The notes: generated by a model from the letters alone, not told the origin. A stretch of DNA of 17,042 bases from Collinsella sp. (GCA_022713905.1 JAIHTM010000024.1:1-17042), one strand, 5' to 3'. Shown: positions 6,038-14,620, numbered from the stretch's first letter. Made by a program: numbers and translations.

Positions 6038-8266
6038 ATGGAGCAATCGAGTCTGTTTGGTGACGGCGTGGACATCGATACCGAAACGTCTACGACTGCG
6101 GATGCCGCCGCACCGGCCGATGCCCGTGCCCAGGCGGCAGTGCGTGCGGCCGAGCTGCGCCACGAGCTCGATTACCACGCCTATCGCTACTACATGCTCG
6201 ATGCGCCCGAGATCACGGACGCCGCGTTTGACAAAATGCTCGTTGAGCTGCAAGAAATCGAGGCGACCTACCCCGACCTGGTGACGCCCGACAGCTATAC
6301 CCAGCGCGTTGGCGGCTACGTGAGCGATCAGTTTACGCCGGTCACGCACATGGCGCGCATGTATTCCATGGACGATGCCATGGATTTGGACGAGCTCGAC
6401 GCATGGCTCCAGCGCACCGAGGATGCGCTTGGTGCCGGCAGCGTCACCTATACCTGCGAGCTTAAGATCGACGGTCTGGGCGTGGCGCTTACTTATCAAA
6501 ACGGCACCTTCGTGCGTGCGGCCACGCGTGGCGATGGCACCACGGGCGAGGACGTGTCGCTCAACGTGCGCACTATCAAGGATGTGCCCATGCACCTGTC
6601 CGAACCGGCACTTGCCCACATGGGCGCCGACCGCGAGCGCACCATCGAGGTGCGCGGCGAGGTCTACATGCCCAAGGGCAGCTTTGTTCGTCTGAATGAA
6701 GAGGCCGATGCCGAGGGCCGCGACCCCTTCGCCAACCCGCGCAACGCTGCCGCCGGCAGCCTGCGTCAGAAGGATCCCAAGGTCACTGCGCGCCGCGACC
6801 TGGCCACCTTTATCTACGCCATCGCCGATACCGACCCGCTACACGTCCACAGCCAGCGCGAGTTTCTGGATTGGCTGCGCAGTGCCGGCTTTAGCGTCAA
6901 CCCCAACGTGGCTCGTTGCGCCACGCCGGCCGAGGTCCACGAGTTCTGTGCCCAGGCGCTCGAGCACCGCGGTGACCTCGATTACGACATCGACGGCGTG
7001 GTCGTAAAGGTGGACAGCTTCCAGCAGCAGCTCGACCTGGGCTTTACCGCCCGCGCGCCGCGCTGGGCCATTGCCTTTAAGTTCCCGCCCGAGGAAAAGC
7101 AGACCGTCCTGCGCGAGATTCGCATTCAGGTGGGCCGCACCGGTGTGCTCACGCCGGTCGCCGAGTTCGACCCGGTGACGGTTGCCGGCTCCACCATCGC
7201 GCGCGCCACGCTGCACAACATCGACGAGATTCGCCGCAAAAACGTGCGTGAGGGTGACACTATCATCGTGCACAAGGCGGGCGACGTTATCCCCGAGGTC
7301 GTGGGTCCGGTGCTCGACAAGCGCCCGGCCGATTCGGTCGACTGGCACATGCCCGAGGTCTGCCCCGTGTGCGGTAGCCCCGTGGTCCACGAGGACGGCG
7401 AGGTGGCCTACCGCTGCGTGTCCATCGACTGCCCGGCGCAGCTCAAGGAGCGCCTGCTCCACTGGGTGAGCCGCGGCTGCATGGACGTCGACGGCCTGGG
7501 CGACGAGATCGTCGACAAGATGATCGCCGCCGGACTTATCCACGATGTCGCGGACTTCTACCAGCTCACGGTCGACGACATCGCCGGACTGGACACGGGG
7601 CGCACCTATGCCAGCCCCAACAGCAAAAAGGGCGTCAAGAAGGGTGACCCCATTCCGGTAGGCCTCAAGACGGCCGAGAAAATCATCGCCGAGCTCAACA
7701 AGTCCAAGAGCCAGCCGCTCGGTCGCGTGCTGTTTGCCCTGGGCATCCGCCATGTGGGCAAGAGTGTGGGCGAGGTTATCGCCGAGCGATTCCTGTCGAT
7801 TGACAAGCTCATCTTGGCGAGCGAAGAGGATATCGCCGAGTGCGAGGGCATCGGTCCCAAGATTGCGGCGAGCGTCAAGCAGTTCCTGGCCGTGCCCGAG
7901 AACCTTGCCGTGCTGGAACGTCTGCGCCAAGCGGGCCTTTCGCTCGAGGTCGACTTGGGCGCCGCTCATGCGCAAGCCGCGGCCGAAGCTGGCGTGGCGG
8001 GCGAGCTCGCCGACGCACAGCCGCTTGCGGGTCTGACCTTCGTGCTCACCGGCACGCTCGTCAACCGCACGCGCGACGAGGCGGGCGCGGCGCTCAAGGT
8101 GCTCGGCGCCAAGGTTTCGGGCAGCGTGTCGAAGAAGACGAACTATCTGGTCGCCGGCCCCAAAGCGGGCTCTAAACTAACCAAGGCCGAGCAGCTGGGT
8201 GTACCCGTACTGGATGAGGATGCACTCGAGCAGATCCTGGCGACTGGTCAGGTGCCCCAGGCTTAG
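6038..8266 (+). CDS. ligA: NAD+-dependent DNA ligase LigA
   Basis: A 742-residue essential enzyme that seals nicks in replication and repair using NAD+. Domains in order: Ia region with the H-x-Y-R-Y-Y-x-L-D nicotinamide-binding motif (about 46-56); adenylation domain with catalytic K143 in E-L-K-I-D-G and R-G-D-G-T-T-G-E-D; OB fold; a Cys4 zinc finger (C-P-V-C-G, then C-V-S-I-D-C-P); helix-hairpin-helix repeats (G-I-R-H-V-G, E-G-I-G-P-K-I-A); and a C-terminal BRCT domain (L-A-G-L-T-F-V-L-T-G-T-L). It is about 70 residues longer than typical LigA, through an Ala-rich N-terminal extension (about 35 residues) and an insertion of roughly 20 residues after the zinc finger region (near 520-542, with Lys/Pro/Gly-rich sequence). 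ATG 6038 follows AAGGAG (6025-6030). It ends before a shared terminator. Confidence 0.97.
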   Translation: MEQSSLFGDGVDIDTETSTTADAAAPADARAQAAVRAAELRHELDYHAYRYYMLDAPEITDAAFDKMLVELQEIEATYPDLVTPDSYTQRVGGYVSDQFTPVTHMARMYSMDDAMDLDELDAWLQRTEDALGAGSVTYTCELKIDGLGVALTYQNGTFVRAATRGDGTTGEDVSLNVRTIKDVPMHLSEPALAHMGADRERTIEVRGEVYMPKGSFVRLNEEADAEGRDPFANPRNAAAGSLRQKDPKVTARRDLATFIYAIADTDPLHVHSQREFLDWLRSAGFSVNPNVARCATPAEVHEFCAQALEHRGDLDYDIDGVVVKVDSFQQQLDLGFTARAPRWAIAFKFPPEEKQTVLREIRIQVGRTGVLTPVAEFDPVTVAGSTIARATLHNIDEIRRKNVREGDTIIVHKAGDVIPEVVGPVLDKRPADSVDWHMPEVCPVCGSPVVHEDGEVAYRCVSIDCPAQLKERLLHWVSRGCMDVDGLGDEIVDKMIAAGLIHDVADFYQLTVDDIAGLDTGRTYASPNSKKGVKKGDPIPVGLKTAEKIIAELNKSKSQPLGRVLFALGIRHVGKSVGEVIAERFLSIDKLILASEEDIAECEGIGPKIAASVKQFLAVPENLAVLERLRQAGLSLEVDLGAAHAQAAAEAGVAGELADAQPLAGLTFVLTGTLVNRTRDEAGAALKVLGAKVSGSVSKKTNYLVAGPKAGSKLTKAEQLGVPVLDEDALEQILATGQVPQA

Positions 8267-8285
8267 CGCATTGATAGCCTAATTG

Positions 8286-8326
8286 AAGAACCGCCCGGGA
8301 AGCATGATGCCTTCCGGGCGGTTCTT
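8286..8326. terminator. Bidirectional terminator between ligA and the merR-type gene
   Basis: AAGAACCGCCCGG (8286-8298) pairs with CCGGGCGGTTCTT (8314-8326), a perfect 13-bp stem that extends further with a bulged G. It lies between two convergent genes, 19 bases after the ligA stop codon, and overlaps the last bases of the minus-strand gene's stop codon. The U-rich end of the stem on each strand fits use in both directions. Confidence 0.85.
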
Positions 8327-9173
8327 ACTTTGCTGGGGCAACCGGCACCGTGATCTGCGTTACGTAGGTTGCCGGGTCGTCGCTGATGATGTCATCGATA
8401 AGGGCGATCTCGCGCGAAGGCCCGGTGGGCGCCAGGTTGTGCTCGCGCATATAGCCGAGCAGCTGCTTATAGCGCGGGGCTGCTTGCCCGTGCGTGCCGC
8501 GGAAGCTTATGGTCAGGCAGCGCGCGGCAGGTCGCGTCTCAACGTCGCCCAAGTAATCATCGGTGTCATCGAGCAGCAGGAAGACCTCGTCGTAGCCATC
8601 AAAGTCGCCGGCGGTCAGGCGCTCGGGCGCGATGCCCACACCCAGATTGCCCAGATAGGCAAAGGTTTCGTGCTGCCCCTGCTGAAGCTGGCGGATATGC
8701 CATCCCAGCGAATAGGCGTCGGTGGGATTGACGCGCTCGTGCAGCGTGGCGCAGCGAAGTTCGGGTTCCTCGATTTCGCTAATGGTGTCGAGATCAGCAT
8801 TCAAAGCGCCATGAAGCAAGGCAAGCCGCTGGTCAATCTTGCGCGACATGCGCTCCAACTCACGCCGCCTGTGCTCAATTAACTCCTGTTGCTTGGTCAG
8901 TTGCCGTTGCATCAAATCCATATCGCGCGTAGTGACAAACTCGCGAATTTGCGCCAACGGCAAGTCGAGAACGCGCAGGTTGCCGATGGTGTTGAGGGTG
9001 GAGAGCTGCCGGGATCCGTAGTAGCGGTACCCACTCGTTGGATCGACATATGCCGGCTCCAATAGCCCCATCTGTTCGTAATGGCGCAGTGTGCCCACGC
9101 TCAAATTGAGCAAGCGCGCCACCTCGCCAATGCGGAGCAGGCCCTCGGTGTGTTCGCTTGGCATGTCGGTCAC
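8325..9173 (-). CDS. MerR-family transcriptional regulator with GyrI-like effector domain (BmrR type)
   Basis: A 282-residue regulator. Residues 13-32 form the MerR helix-turn-helix (R-I-G-E-V-A-R-L-L-N-L-S-V-G-T-L-R-H-Y-E), followed by the wing with S-G-Y-R-Y-Y and a long dimerising coiled coil (about 84-118). The C-terminal 150 residues resemble GyrI-like/BmrR ligand-binding domains (Y-K-Q-L-L-G-Y-M-R-E-H-N-L-A-P-T-G-P-S-R-E), which bind bulky hydrophobic compounds. The start is GTG 9173: AAAGGAG (9187-9181) lies seven bases upstream of it, while ATG 9164 would be 16 bases away. It follows the MATE pump gene on the same strand by 54 bases, so both are probably one operon under its own control. 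A matching MerR-type dyad lies before the MATE gene. Confidence 0.9.
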   Translation of the reverse strand: MTDMPSEHTEGLLRIGEVARLLNLSVGTLRHYEQMGLLEPAYVDPTSGYRYYGSRQLSTLNTIGNLRVLDLPLAQIREFVTTRDMDLMQRQLTKQQELIEHRRRELERMSRKIDQRLALLHGALNADLDTISEIEEPELRCATLHERVNPTDAYSLGWHIRQLQQGQHETFAYLGNLGVGIAPERLTAGDFDGYDEVFLLLDDTDDYLGDVETRPAARCLTISFRGTHGQAAPRYKQLLGYMREHNLAPTGPSREIALIDDIISDDPATYVTQITVPVAPAK

Positions 9174-9227
9174 AGGACCGCTCCTTTCGGTAAAACAGGG
9201 GAGAGGCGCTAGGCCTGCGTTGCCCCG

Positions 9228-10574
9228 CTACGCCATCAGCTTGTCAAAAGTTCCGCGGCGGTTGAGCACGGTAAATGCAATCACGCAGATGGCCGCCGAC
9301 AGAATCGACCCGCACGGCGAGGCGATACCCATGGGGAACAGCGTGTCGGAATAGGCGTTCGACAGCAGCCAAGCGCCGGGCACGCGAATGAGGGCCACGG
9401 CCAGCACGTTGTGCGCAAAGCCGATGTAGCTCTTGCCATACGCAGCGAAAAAGCCGCTAAAGCAAATGTGGATGCCGGCAAAAATCGCGTCGAAAATGTA
9501 GCTGCGCATATAGCCGGTACCGGCGGCGACCACCGCGGCGTCCTTGGCAAAAAAGCCAATAAACGCCGGCGCCACCAGCCACATCAGCACCGTGATCAGG
9601 CAGCCGTACACCACCGAGATGGTCATGGCGTCCTTGAGCACCTGACGCGCACGGTTTCCCTTTCCCGCGCCGGCGTTTTGCGCCGTGAGCGCGCTGACGG
9701 TGGCGCCCATGGAGCTCGGCACAATGAACAAAAAGCTGATCATCTTTTCGACCAGGCCCACGGCGGCGGCGTCGACCAGGCCGCGATGGTTGGCGATGAC
9801 GGTGATAAACATAAACGCCACCTGGATGCAGCCGTCCTGCACGGCCACGGGCACACCGATCTTAAGAATGCTGCCGAGCACCTCGGGCTGGGGGCGCAGG
9901 TCGCTACGCTTAACGTGGATGTTCATGCGGCGGCTCTTGAGCCACACAAGCGCGAGGGCAACGCTGGCCGTCTGGGCGGTCACCGTGCCGAGCGCCGCGC
10001 CCACGGGGCCGAGCCCCATGTGGCCGATAAACAGAAAATCGAGCGCGATGTTAATGATGCACGCCACGCCGATCACGTACATGGGCGAGCGCGAATCGCC
10101 CAGCCCGCGAAAGATGGCCGAAAGAATGTTGTATGCGGCGATAAACGGAATGCCGACAAAGCAGATACGCAGGTAGGCGGCGGTTCCTTCGACTGCCTCG
10201 GCCGGCGTGCCAATGAGTGCCACAATCTGCGGACACAATGCAAGCAGGACAGCGGCCAGTACCACCGAGACGCCCATAAACAGCGTGATGGTATTGCCGA
10301 TGGCGGTCTCGGCGCGGTCGAAGCGGCGCGAGCCCACGGCGTGGCCGACGATGACCGTCGTTCCCATAGCCAGGCCCACGAGCGTCACGGTAATGATATA
10401 GAGCGTCTGCGCGCCGTTGCCCACGGCGGTGATGCCGGCGGCGCCGCTAAACTGCCCCATCATGTACAGGTCGGCCATACCGTAGAGCATCTGCAAAAAG
10501 TACGAGAGCATATAGGGCAGGGCAAAGACCGCGATGGTCTTGAGGACATTGCCGCGTGTGAGGTCGTGTTCCAT
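9228..10574 (-). CDS. MATE-family multidrug efflux transporter
   Basis: A 448-residue polytopic membrane protein with about twelve hydrophobic segments arranged as two similar halves, the size and layout of NorM/DinF-type MATE antiporters that export cationic drugs using Na+ or H+ gradients. Family features include an N-terminal F-A-L-P-Y-M-L-S-Y-F-L-Q-M-L-Y-G-M-A-D-L-Y-M region, F-R-G-L-G-D-S-R-S-P near the middle of the first half, G-P-V-G-A-A-L-G-T and the second-half start I-L-K-I-G-V-P-V-A-V-Q. Start ATG 10574 has only a weak upstream GAAAG as ribosome binding site. The MerR-type gene follows by 54 bases. The promoter at 10612-10647 has a MerR operator, implying drug-inducible expression. 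Substrate cannot be predicted. Confidence 0.93.
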   Translation of the reverse strand: MEHDLTRGNVLKTIAVFALPYMLSYFLQMLYGMADLYMMGQFSGAAGITAVGNGAQTLYIITVTLVGLAMGTTVIVGHAVGSRRFDRAETAIGNTITLFMGVSVVLAAVLLALCPQIVALIGTPAEAVEGTAAYLRICFVGIPFIAAYNILSAIFRGLGDSRSPMYVIGVACIINIALDFLFIGHMGLGPVGAALGTVTAQTASVALALVWLKSRRMNIHVKRSDLRPQPEVLGSILKIGVPVAVQDGCIQVAFMFITVIANHRGLVDAAAVGLVEKMISFLFIVPSSMGATVSALTAQNAGAGKGNRARQVLKDAMTISVVYGCLITVLMWLVAPAFIGFFAKDAAVVAAGTGYMRSYIFDAIFAGIHICFSGFFAAYGKSYIGFAHNVLAVALIRVPGAWLLSNAYSDTLFPMGIASPCGSILSAAICVIAFTVLNRRGTFDKLMA

Positions 10575-10611
10575 GGGCGGGGCGCTTTCTGGCTTAGATC
10601 GTTTACGTACC

Positions 10612-10647
10612 AGTGTAGTGAAAACCCTACAACGATTGTAGAGTCAA
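10612..10647 (-). promoter_or_regulatory. MerR-type promoter and operator for the MATE-merR operon
   Basis: On the minus strand, TTGACT (10647-10642) serves as -35 and TTCACT (10622-10617) as -10, with a 19-bp spacer. The spacer is largely filled by a dyad, on the plus strand ACCCTACAA (10624-10632), three bases, then TTGTAGAGT (10636-10644), inverse complements with one mismatch. An overlong 19-20 bp spacer containing a dyad is the hallmark of promoters that MerR regulators untwist to activate. A second -10-like TACACT (10617-10612) is too far. The transcript would have a leader of about 35 bases before the MATE start. The regulator is presumably the MerR-type protein encoded downstream. Confidence 0.75.
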
Positions 10648-10747
10648 GATTTGTGTTGGCAGCGGGGCGAAAAAGTCACGCTCGCGTTCATTTCCAATTG
10701 AATACAGGGGCGCGTCCTGCGAGCTTGGTGCCTGCACTAGCCTTGCA

Positions 10748-10794
10748 GAAATCGATTTCGGAACACTTGACACCGCCGCACGGCGCGCCATAAT
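10748..10794 (+). promoter_or_regulatory. Promoter of the ABC exporter operon with adjacent palindrome
   Basis: TTGACA (10767-10772), 16 bases, then CATAAT (10789-10794) make a near-consensus sigma-A promoter, 41 bases before GTG 10836. Seven bases upstream of the -35 lies a perfect 12-bp palindrome GAAATCGATTTC (10748-10759), placed where an activator or repressor could bind. It differs from the MerR dyad of the divergent operon. Which protein binds it is not evident from the window. Confidence 0.65.
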
Positions 10795-10835
10795 ACGTGG
10801 GTTTGCGAACAACGTTTGATGGGGGATGAACCTGC

Positions 10836-12614
10836 GTGCGCAATCTCAAGATTTTGTTTTCCTATCTGGGGGCATATCGCCGCGATGCCATGCTCGGCGT
10901 GCTCTTTGTGACGGCCGAGACGGCGCTCGAGCTGTTTATCCCGGTCATCATGGCAAACATCATCGACGTGGGCGTGCCCACGGGCGACGTCAATTACATG
11001 CTGCTGCAGGGCGCGTGCATGCTGGTGTGCGCGGCGTTTTCGCTGGTGCTGGGTCTGGGCTACGCACGCACGTCCGCTCGCGTGGCCTCGGGCCTGGGCG
11101 CCAACCTGCGCGAGGCCGAGTATCGTAAGATTCAGACGCTCGCTTTTGGCAATCTGGACAACTACGACGCCAGCTCGCTCGTCACGCGCATGACCACCGA
11201 CATCACCGTTATCCAAAACGCCATCGGCAACGGCTTCCGCCCCATGGTGCGTGGACCGGTGACGCTCATCGTCGGCCTGGTCTATGCCCTGGTACTGTCG
11301 CGCCCGCTCGCCACGGTCTTCGCGATTATCCTGCCTGTACTGGCGATTGTGCTGGGCGTTATCACCTACCGTGTGAGTCCGCTCTACCGCCAGCTGCAGA
11401 CCTCGATGGATCACCTCAACGGTGTGGTGCAGGAGGACCTCACCGCCGTGCGCGCCGTCAAGGCGTACGTGCGCGCCGAGCACGAGGAGGCCAAGTTCGA
11501 CACCGTCAATACCGAGCTCGCGCACACGGCTACGAAGACTTTCGGCAACGCCGTGCTCAACCTGCCGGTGTTTCAGCTGTCGATGTACGTGGCCGCCATC
11601 TCCATCCTGTGGATCGGCGGGCGCATGATTATCGCCGGCGAGCTGGGCGTGGGTTCGCTCACGGGCTTTATGAGCTACGTGCTGCTGATCATGAACTCGC
11701 TCATGATGATCTCCAACGTGTTTTTGCTGCTCACGCGCGCGCTCGCCAGCGTGGAGCGCATTTCGCGCGTGATCGACGAACAATCGCTCATCCAAGCGCC
11801 CGCGGCAGACGCGGCCGTGCGCGAAGTGGCCGACGGAAGCGTCGAGTTCCGCGACGTGTCGTTTAAGTACCGCGCGGATGCTGCCGAGGATGTGCTCGAG
11901 CATATCGACCTTCGTATTGAGCCGGGCTCCACGGTGGGTGTGCTCGGCGGCACGGGCTCGGGCAAGAGCTCGCTCGTGCAGCTCATCGCGCGCCTGTACG
12001 ACGCGACCGAGGGCGCCGTGCTCGTGGGCGGGCGCGATGTGCGCGACTACGACCTGGCTGCCCTGCGCGATGCCGTGGGCATTGTGCTGCAAAAGAACGT
12101 GCTGTTTACGGGCACCGTGCGCGAGAACCTGCGGTGGGGCGCGCCCGATGCCACCGACGAGGAGCTGCTGCGTGCCTGCCGCGCGGCGTGTGTGGACGAG
12201 TTCCTGGACCGCATCGGCGGGCTCGACGGCGAGTTGGGCCAGGGCGGCGCTGGCGTTTCGGGCGGGCAGAAGCAGCGCCTGTGCATCGCGCGTACACTGC
12301 TCAAACATCCGCGCGTGCTTATTTTTGATGACTCGACCAGCGCGGTCGATATGGCGACCGACGCCAGGATCCGCGAGCATATCGCGCAGATTCCCGATAC
12401 GACCGTGATCATCATCGCCCAGCGTATCGCGAGCGTGATGGATGCCGACCGCATTGTCGTGCTGGACGACGGCCGCATTCACGGCGTGGGCACGCACCGG
12501 GAGCTGCTGGCGGGTGACAACATCTACCAGGAGATTTACGCCTCGCAGATGGAGTTCGCGGGGAATGCGACCTCAGATGCCCCGGCCCGAGAAGGGGGTG
12601 AGCTCCATGCCTAA
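10836..12614 (+). CDS. ABC exporter half-transporter with degenerate ATP site (heterodimer subunit 1)
   Basis: A 592-residue membrane-NBD fusion: six-helix type IV exporter domain (about 1-320), then a nucleotide-binding domain with Walker A G-G-T-G-S-G-K-S (371-378), Q419, signature V-S-G-G-Q (474-478) and Walker B V-L-I-F-D-D. The catalytic glutamate after Walker B is Asp (D499) and the switch histidine is Gln (Q529, in I-A-Q-R). These are the two changes that mark the non-hydrolytic site of heterodimeric exporters such as TM287/288 and BmrC/BmrD, as known for the family. The start is GTG 10836, after GGGGGA at 10821-10826. It overlaps the second subunit's start by eight bases, indicating coupled translation. 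It likely exports drugs or lipophilic compounds; the substrate is unknown. Confidence 0.94.
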   Translation: MRNLKILFSYLGAYRRDAMLGVLFVTAETALELFIPVIMANIIDVGVPTGDVNYMLLQGACMLVCAAFSLVLGLGYARTSARVASGLGANLREAEYRKIQTLAFGNLDNYDASSLVTRMTTDITVIQNAIGNGFRPMVRGPVTLIVGLVYALVLSRPLATVFAIILPVLAIVLGVITYRVSPLYRQLQTSMDHLNGVVQEDLTAVRAVKAYVRAEHEEAKFDTVNTELAHTATKTFGNAVLNLPVFQLSMYVAAISILWIGGRMIIAGELGVGSLTGFMSYVLLIMNSLMMISNVFLLLTRALASVERISRVIDEQSLIQAPAADAAVREVADGSVEFRDVSFKYRADAAEDVLEHIDLRIEPGSTVGVLGGTGSGKSSLVQLIARLYDATEGAVLVGGRDVRDYDLAALRDAVGIVLQKNVLFTGTVRENLRWGAPDATDEELLRACRAACVDEFLDRIGGLDGELGQGGAGVSGGQKQRLCIARTLLKHPRVLIFDDSTSAVDMATDARIREHIAQIPDTTVIIIAQRIASVMDADRIVVLDDGRIHGVGTHRELLAGDNIYQEIYASQMEFAGNATSDAPAREGGELHA

Positions 12615-14505
12615 GACATCCGCTCAGGCCCGCCCAGCCAATCTGGCGCAGACGCTTCGCCGCCTGCTCTCCTACATGGGGCATGCCAAGTTCTCGCTGC
12701 TCGCAGTGGGTGTGCTTGCCTCTGTGGCCGCCATCGCAAGCCTTGCCGGTACCTACATGGTGCGCCCCATCGTCAACGGTTTGGCAACGGGCGGCGAGGA
12801 ACTGCTCGCCAAGCAGGTTATCTTTACCGCTGCCATCTACGCCGCGGGCGTGCTCTCGGCTCTGGGCTACTCACAGATTATGGTGCGCGCGGCCCAGCGC
12901 GTGGTCTCCGATATCCGCCGCGACCTGTTTGCGCACATCCAGATGCTGCCGCTGAGCTACTTCGACAGCACGCGCTCGGGTGACATCATGAGCTTCTTTA
13001 CCAACGACGTCGACACCGTCTCCGAGGCGCTCAACAACAGCTTTGCCAACGTGATTCAGGCGAGCATCCAGGTGGTCGGCACCACGGCCATGCTCATCAT
13101 CCTCAACTGGCAGCTCACGATTATCACGCTCGTGTGCGATGTGGCCATTGTGCTGTACGCGCGCTACTCGGGCATGCGTTCCAAGCGCTTTTTTGCCGCC
13201 CAACAGGCGTCGCTGGGCGATTTGGACGGATATATCGAAGAGATGGTCTCGGGCCAAAAGGTCATCAAGGTCTTTAATCACGAACAGGCCAACGTGGCTG
13301 GTTTTGACGCGCGCAACCAAGAGCTGCGCCGCACCGGTGGTGCCGCGCAGGCCTACGCCAACTCGATGGTGCCCATGACCGTGGTGATCGGCTATGCCAA
13401 CTACGCCATCGTTGCGGTGGCAGGCGGCATGCTCTGCATCAACGGTCTGGCCGATGTAGGTGCGCTCGCAAGCTACCTGGTCTTTGTGCGTCAGGCCGCC
13501 ATGCCCATCAATCAGTTTACGCAGCTGGGCAACTTCTTGCTCAACGCGCTGGCCGGCGCCGAGCGCCTGTTTGCCGCCATGGATCTTGAGCCCGAGGTGG
13601 ACGAGGGCTGCGTGGAGCTGGTGCAGACGGGCGACGCCGCGTGGGCATGGAAGATTCCCGAGGGCCAGGGCGTGGGCGCGTACGGGCACCTGCATGATGT
13701 GGCTGCCGTTGATGAGTCGGGCCGTGCGGTGGCTGCCGACGGCACCGAGCTCACGTGCGGCTTGGTCCCGCTCGCCGGCGACGTGCGCTTCCATGCCGTG
13801 GACTTTTCCTACGTGCCGGGCACCCGTGTGCTCACGGACCTCAACCTGTTTGCCAAGCCGGGGCAAAAGATCGCCTTTGTGGGCTCCACAGGCGCAGGTA
13901 AGACGACCATCACCAACCTCATCAACCGCTTCTACGAGGTCGATGACGGCGAGATCACGTACGACGGCATCGACGTCAAGCACATTGCCAAGGCCAGCCT
14001 GCGCGGGTCGCTCGGCATTGTGTTGCAGGATACGCACCTGTTTAGCGGCACCATTGCGCAGAACATCCGCTTTGGCAAGCTCGACGCGACCGACGAGGAG
14101 GTGCGCGCCGCCGCCGAGGCCGCCTGCGCCGACTCGTTTATTCGCCGCCTGCCTAGAGGCTACGACACGCCGGTCACGGCCGACGGAGCCAACCTGTCGC
14201 AGGGCCAACGCCAGCTGCTCGCCATCGCGCGCGTGGCCGTTGCCGACCCGCCGGTGCTCATCTTGGACGAGGCCACGAGCTCCGTCGACACGCGTACCGA
14301 AAAGCTCATCGAGCGCGGTATGGACCGCATCATGCGCGGACGCACCACGTTTATGATCGCGCACCGCCTGTCCACCGTCCGCGACGCCGACGCGATCATG
14401 GTCCTCGAGCACGGCCGCATCATCGAACGCGGTACTCACGAGGAACTCCTGGCCCAGCACGGCGAGTACTGGCAGCTGGCGCACGGCTTAAAGGAGCTGG
14501 ATTAA
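12607..14505 (+). CDS. ABC exporter half-transporter with catalytic Walker B (heterodimer subunit 2)
   Basis: A 632-residue partner of the preceding subunit. Six membrane helices (about 25-325) precede a nucleotide-binding domain with Walker A G-S-T-G-A-G-K-T (426-433), Q474, Walker B V-L-I-L-D-E with catalytic E555, and switch H586 (A-H-R-L-S). The signature is L-S-Q-G-Q (530-534) instead of L-S-G-G-Q; this would face the degenerate Walker site of subunit 1, completing the usual asymmetry of heterodimers. Between the membrane and ATPase domains lies an unusual stretch of about 50 residues (roughly 335-388, with A-W-A-W-K-I-P-E-G and H-L-H-D-V). ATG 12607 follows a GAGAAGGGGG purine run and overlaps the first gene's stop by eight bases. 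A hairpin with a T-run 49 bases downstream probably ends the operon. Confidence 0.95.
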   Translation: MPKTSAQARPANLAQTLRRLLSYMGHAKFSLLAVGVLASVAAIASLAGTYMVRPIVNGLATGGEELLAKQVIFTAAIYAAGVLSALGYSQIMVRAAQRVVSDIRRDLFAHIQMLPLSYFDSTRSGDIMSFFTNDVDTVSEALNNSFANVIQASIQVVGTTAMLIILNWQLTIITLVCDVAIVLYARYSGMRSKRFFAAQQASLGDLDGYIEEMVSGQKVIKVFNHEQANVAGFDARNQELRRTGGAAQAYANSMVPMTVVIGYANYAIVAVAGGMLCINGLADVGALASYLVFVRQAAMPINQFTQLGNFLLNALAGAERLFAAMDLEPEVDEGCVELVQTGDAAWAWKIPEGQGVGAYGHLHDVAAVDESGRAVAADGTELTCGLVPLAGDVRFHAVDFSYVPGTRVLTDLNLFAKPGQKIAFVGSTGAGKTTITNLINRFYEVDDGEITYDGIDVKHIAKASLRGSLGIVLQDTHLFSGTIAQNIRFGKLDATDEEVRAAAEAACADSFIRRLPRGYDTPVTADGANLSQGQRQLLAIARVAVADPPVLILDEATSSVDTRTEKLIERGMDRIMRGRTTFMIAHRLSTVRDADAIMVLEHGRIIERGTHEELLAQHGEYWQLAHGLKELD

Positions 14506-14553
14506 CCCATCCGAACACGGTGTTTTGGCCCTCCGTGCTCCTCACCCCGCCTC

Positions 14554-14620
14554 AAACCGTCCCAACATTCGACGTTTTTTGCCGATATCAGGAAAAGCAT
14601 CGAATGTTGAGACGGTTTTT
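14554..14620. repeat. Long hairpin element, copy 1 (also likely terminator of the ABC operon)
   Basis: AAACCGTC (14554-14561) pairs with GACGGTTT (14611-14618), and CAACATTCGA (14563-14572) with TCGAATGTTG (14600-14609), with one mismatch between the two stem blocks. The 27-base centre starts CGTTTTTTGCC and ends GGAAAAGCA, whose T and A tracts can extend the pairing. The right arm ends in TTTTT (14616-14620), so it can act as an intrinsic terminator for the ABC genes. A second copy lies at 15798-15858 on the other side of the nuclease-like gene. The remaining gap up to 14719 shows only a small dyad CTCCA/TGGAG (14704-14714) overlapping the next RBS. Confidence 0.8.

Noticed and set aside
9411..10793. 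460-codon plus-strand open frame over the MATE gene
   Set aside because: Its composition is that of an antisense shadow, and the minus strand encodes a well-formed MATE transporter.
10737..12497. 586-codon open frame on the minus strand under ABC subunit 1
   Set aside because: The translation is His/Arg/Ala-rich without any motif, while the plus strand has all ABC motifs in order.
12871..14484. 537-codon minus-strand open frame under ABC subunit 2
   Set aside because: No motif, biased composition, fully antisense to a confident gene.
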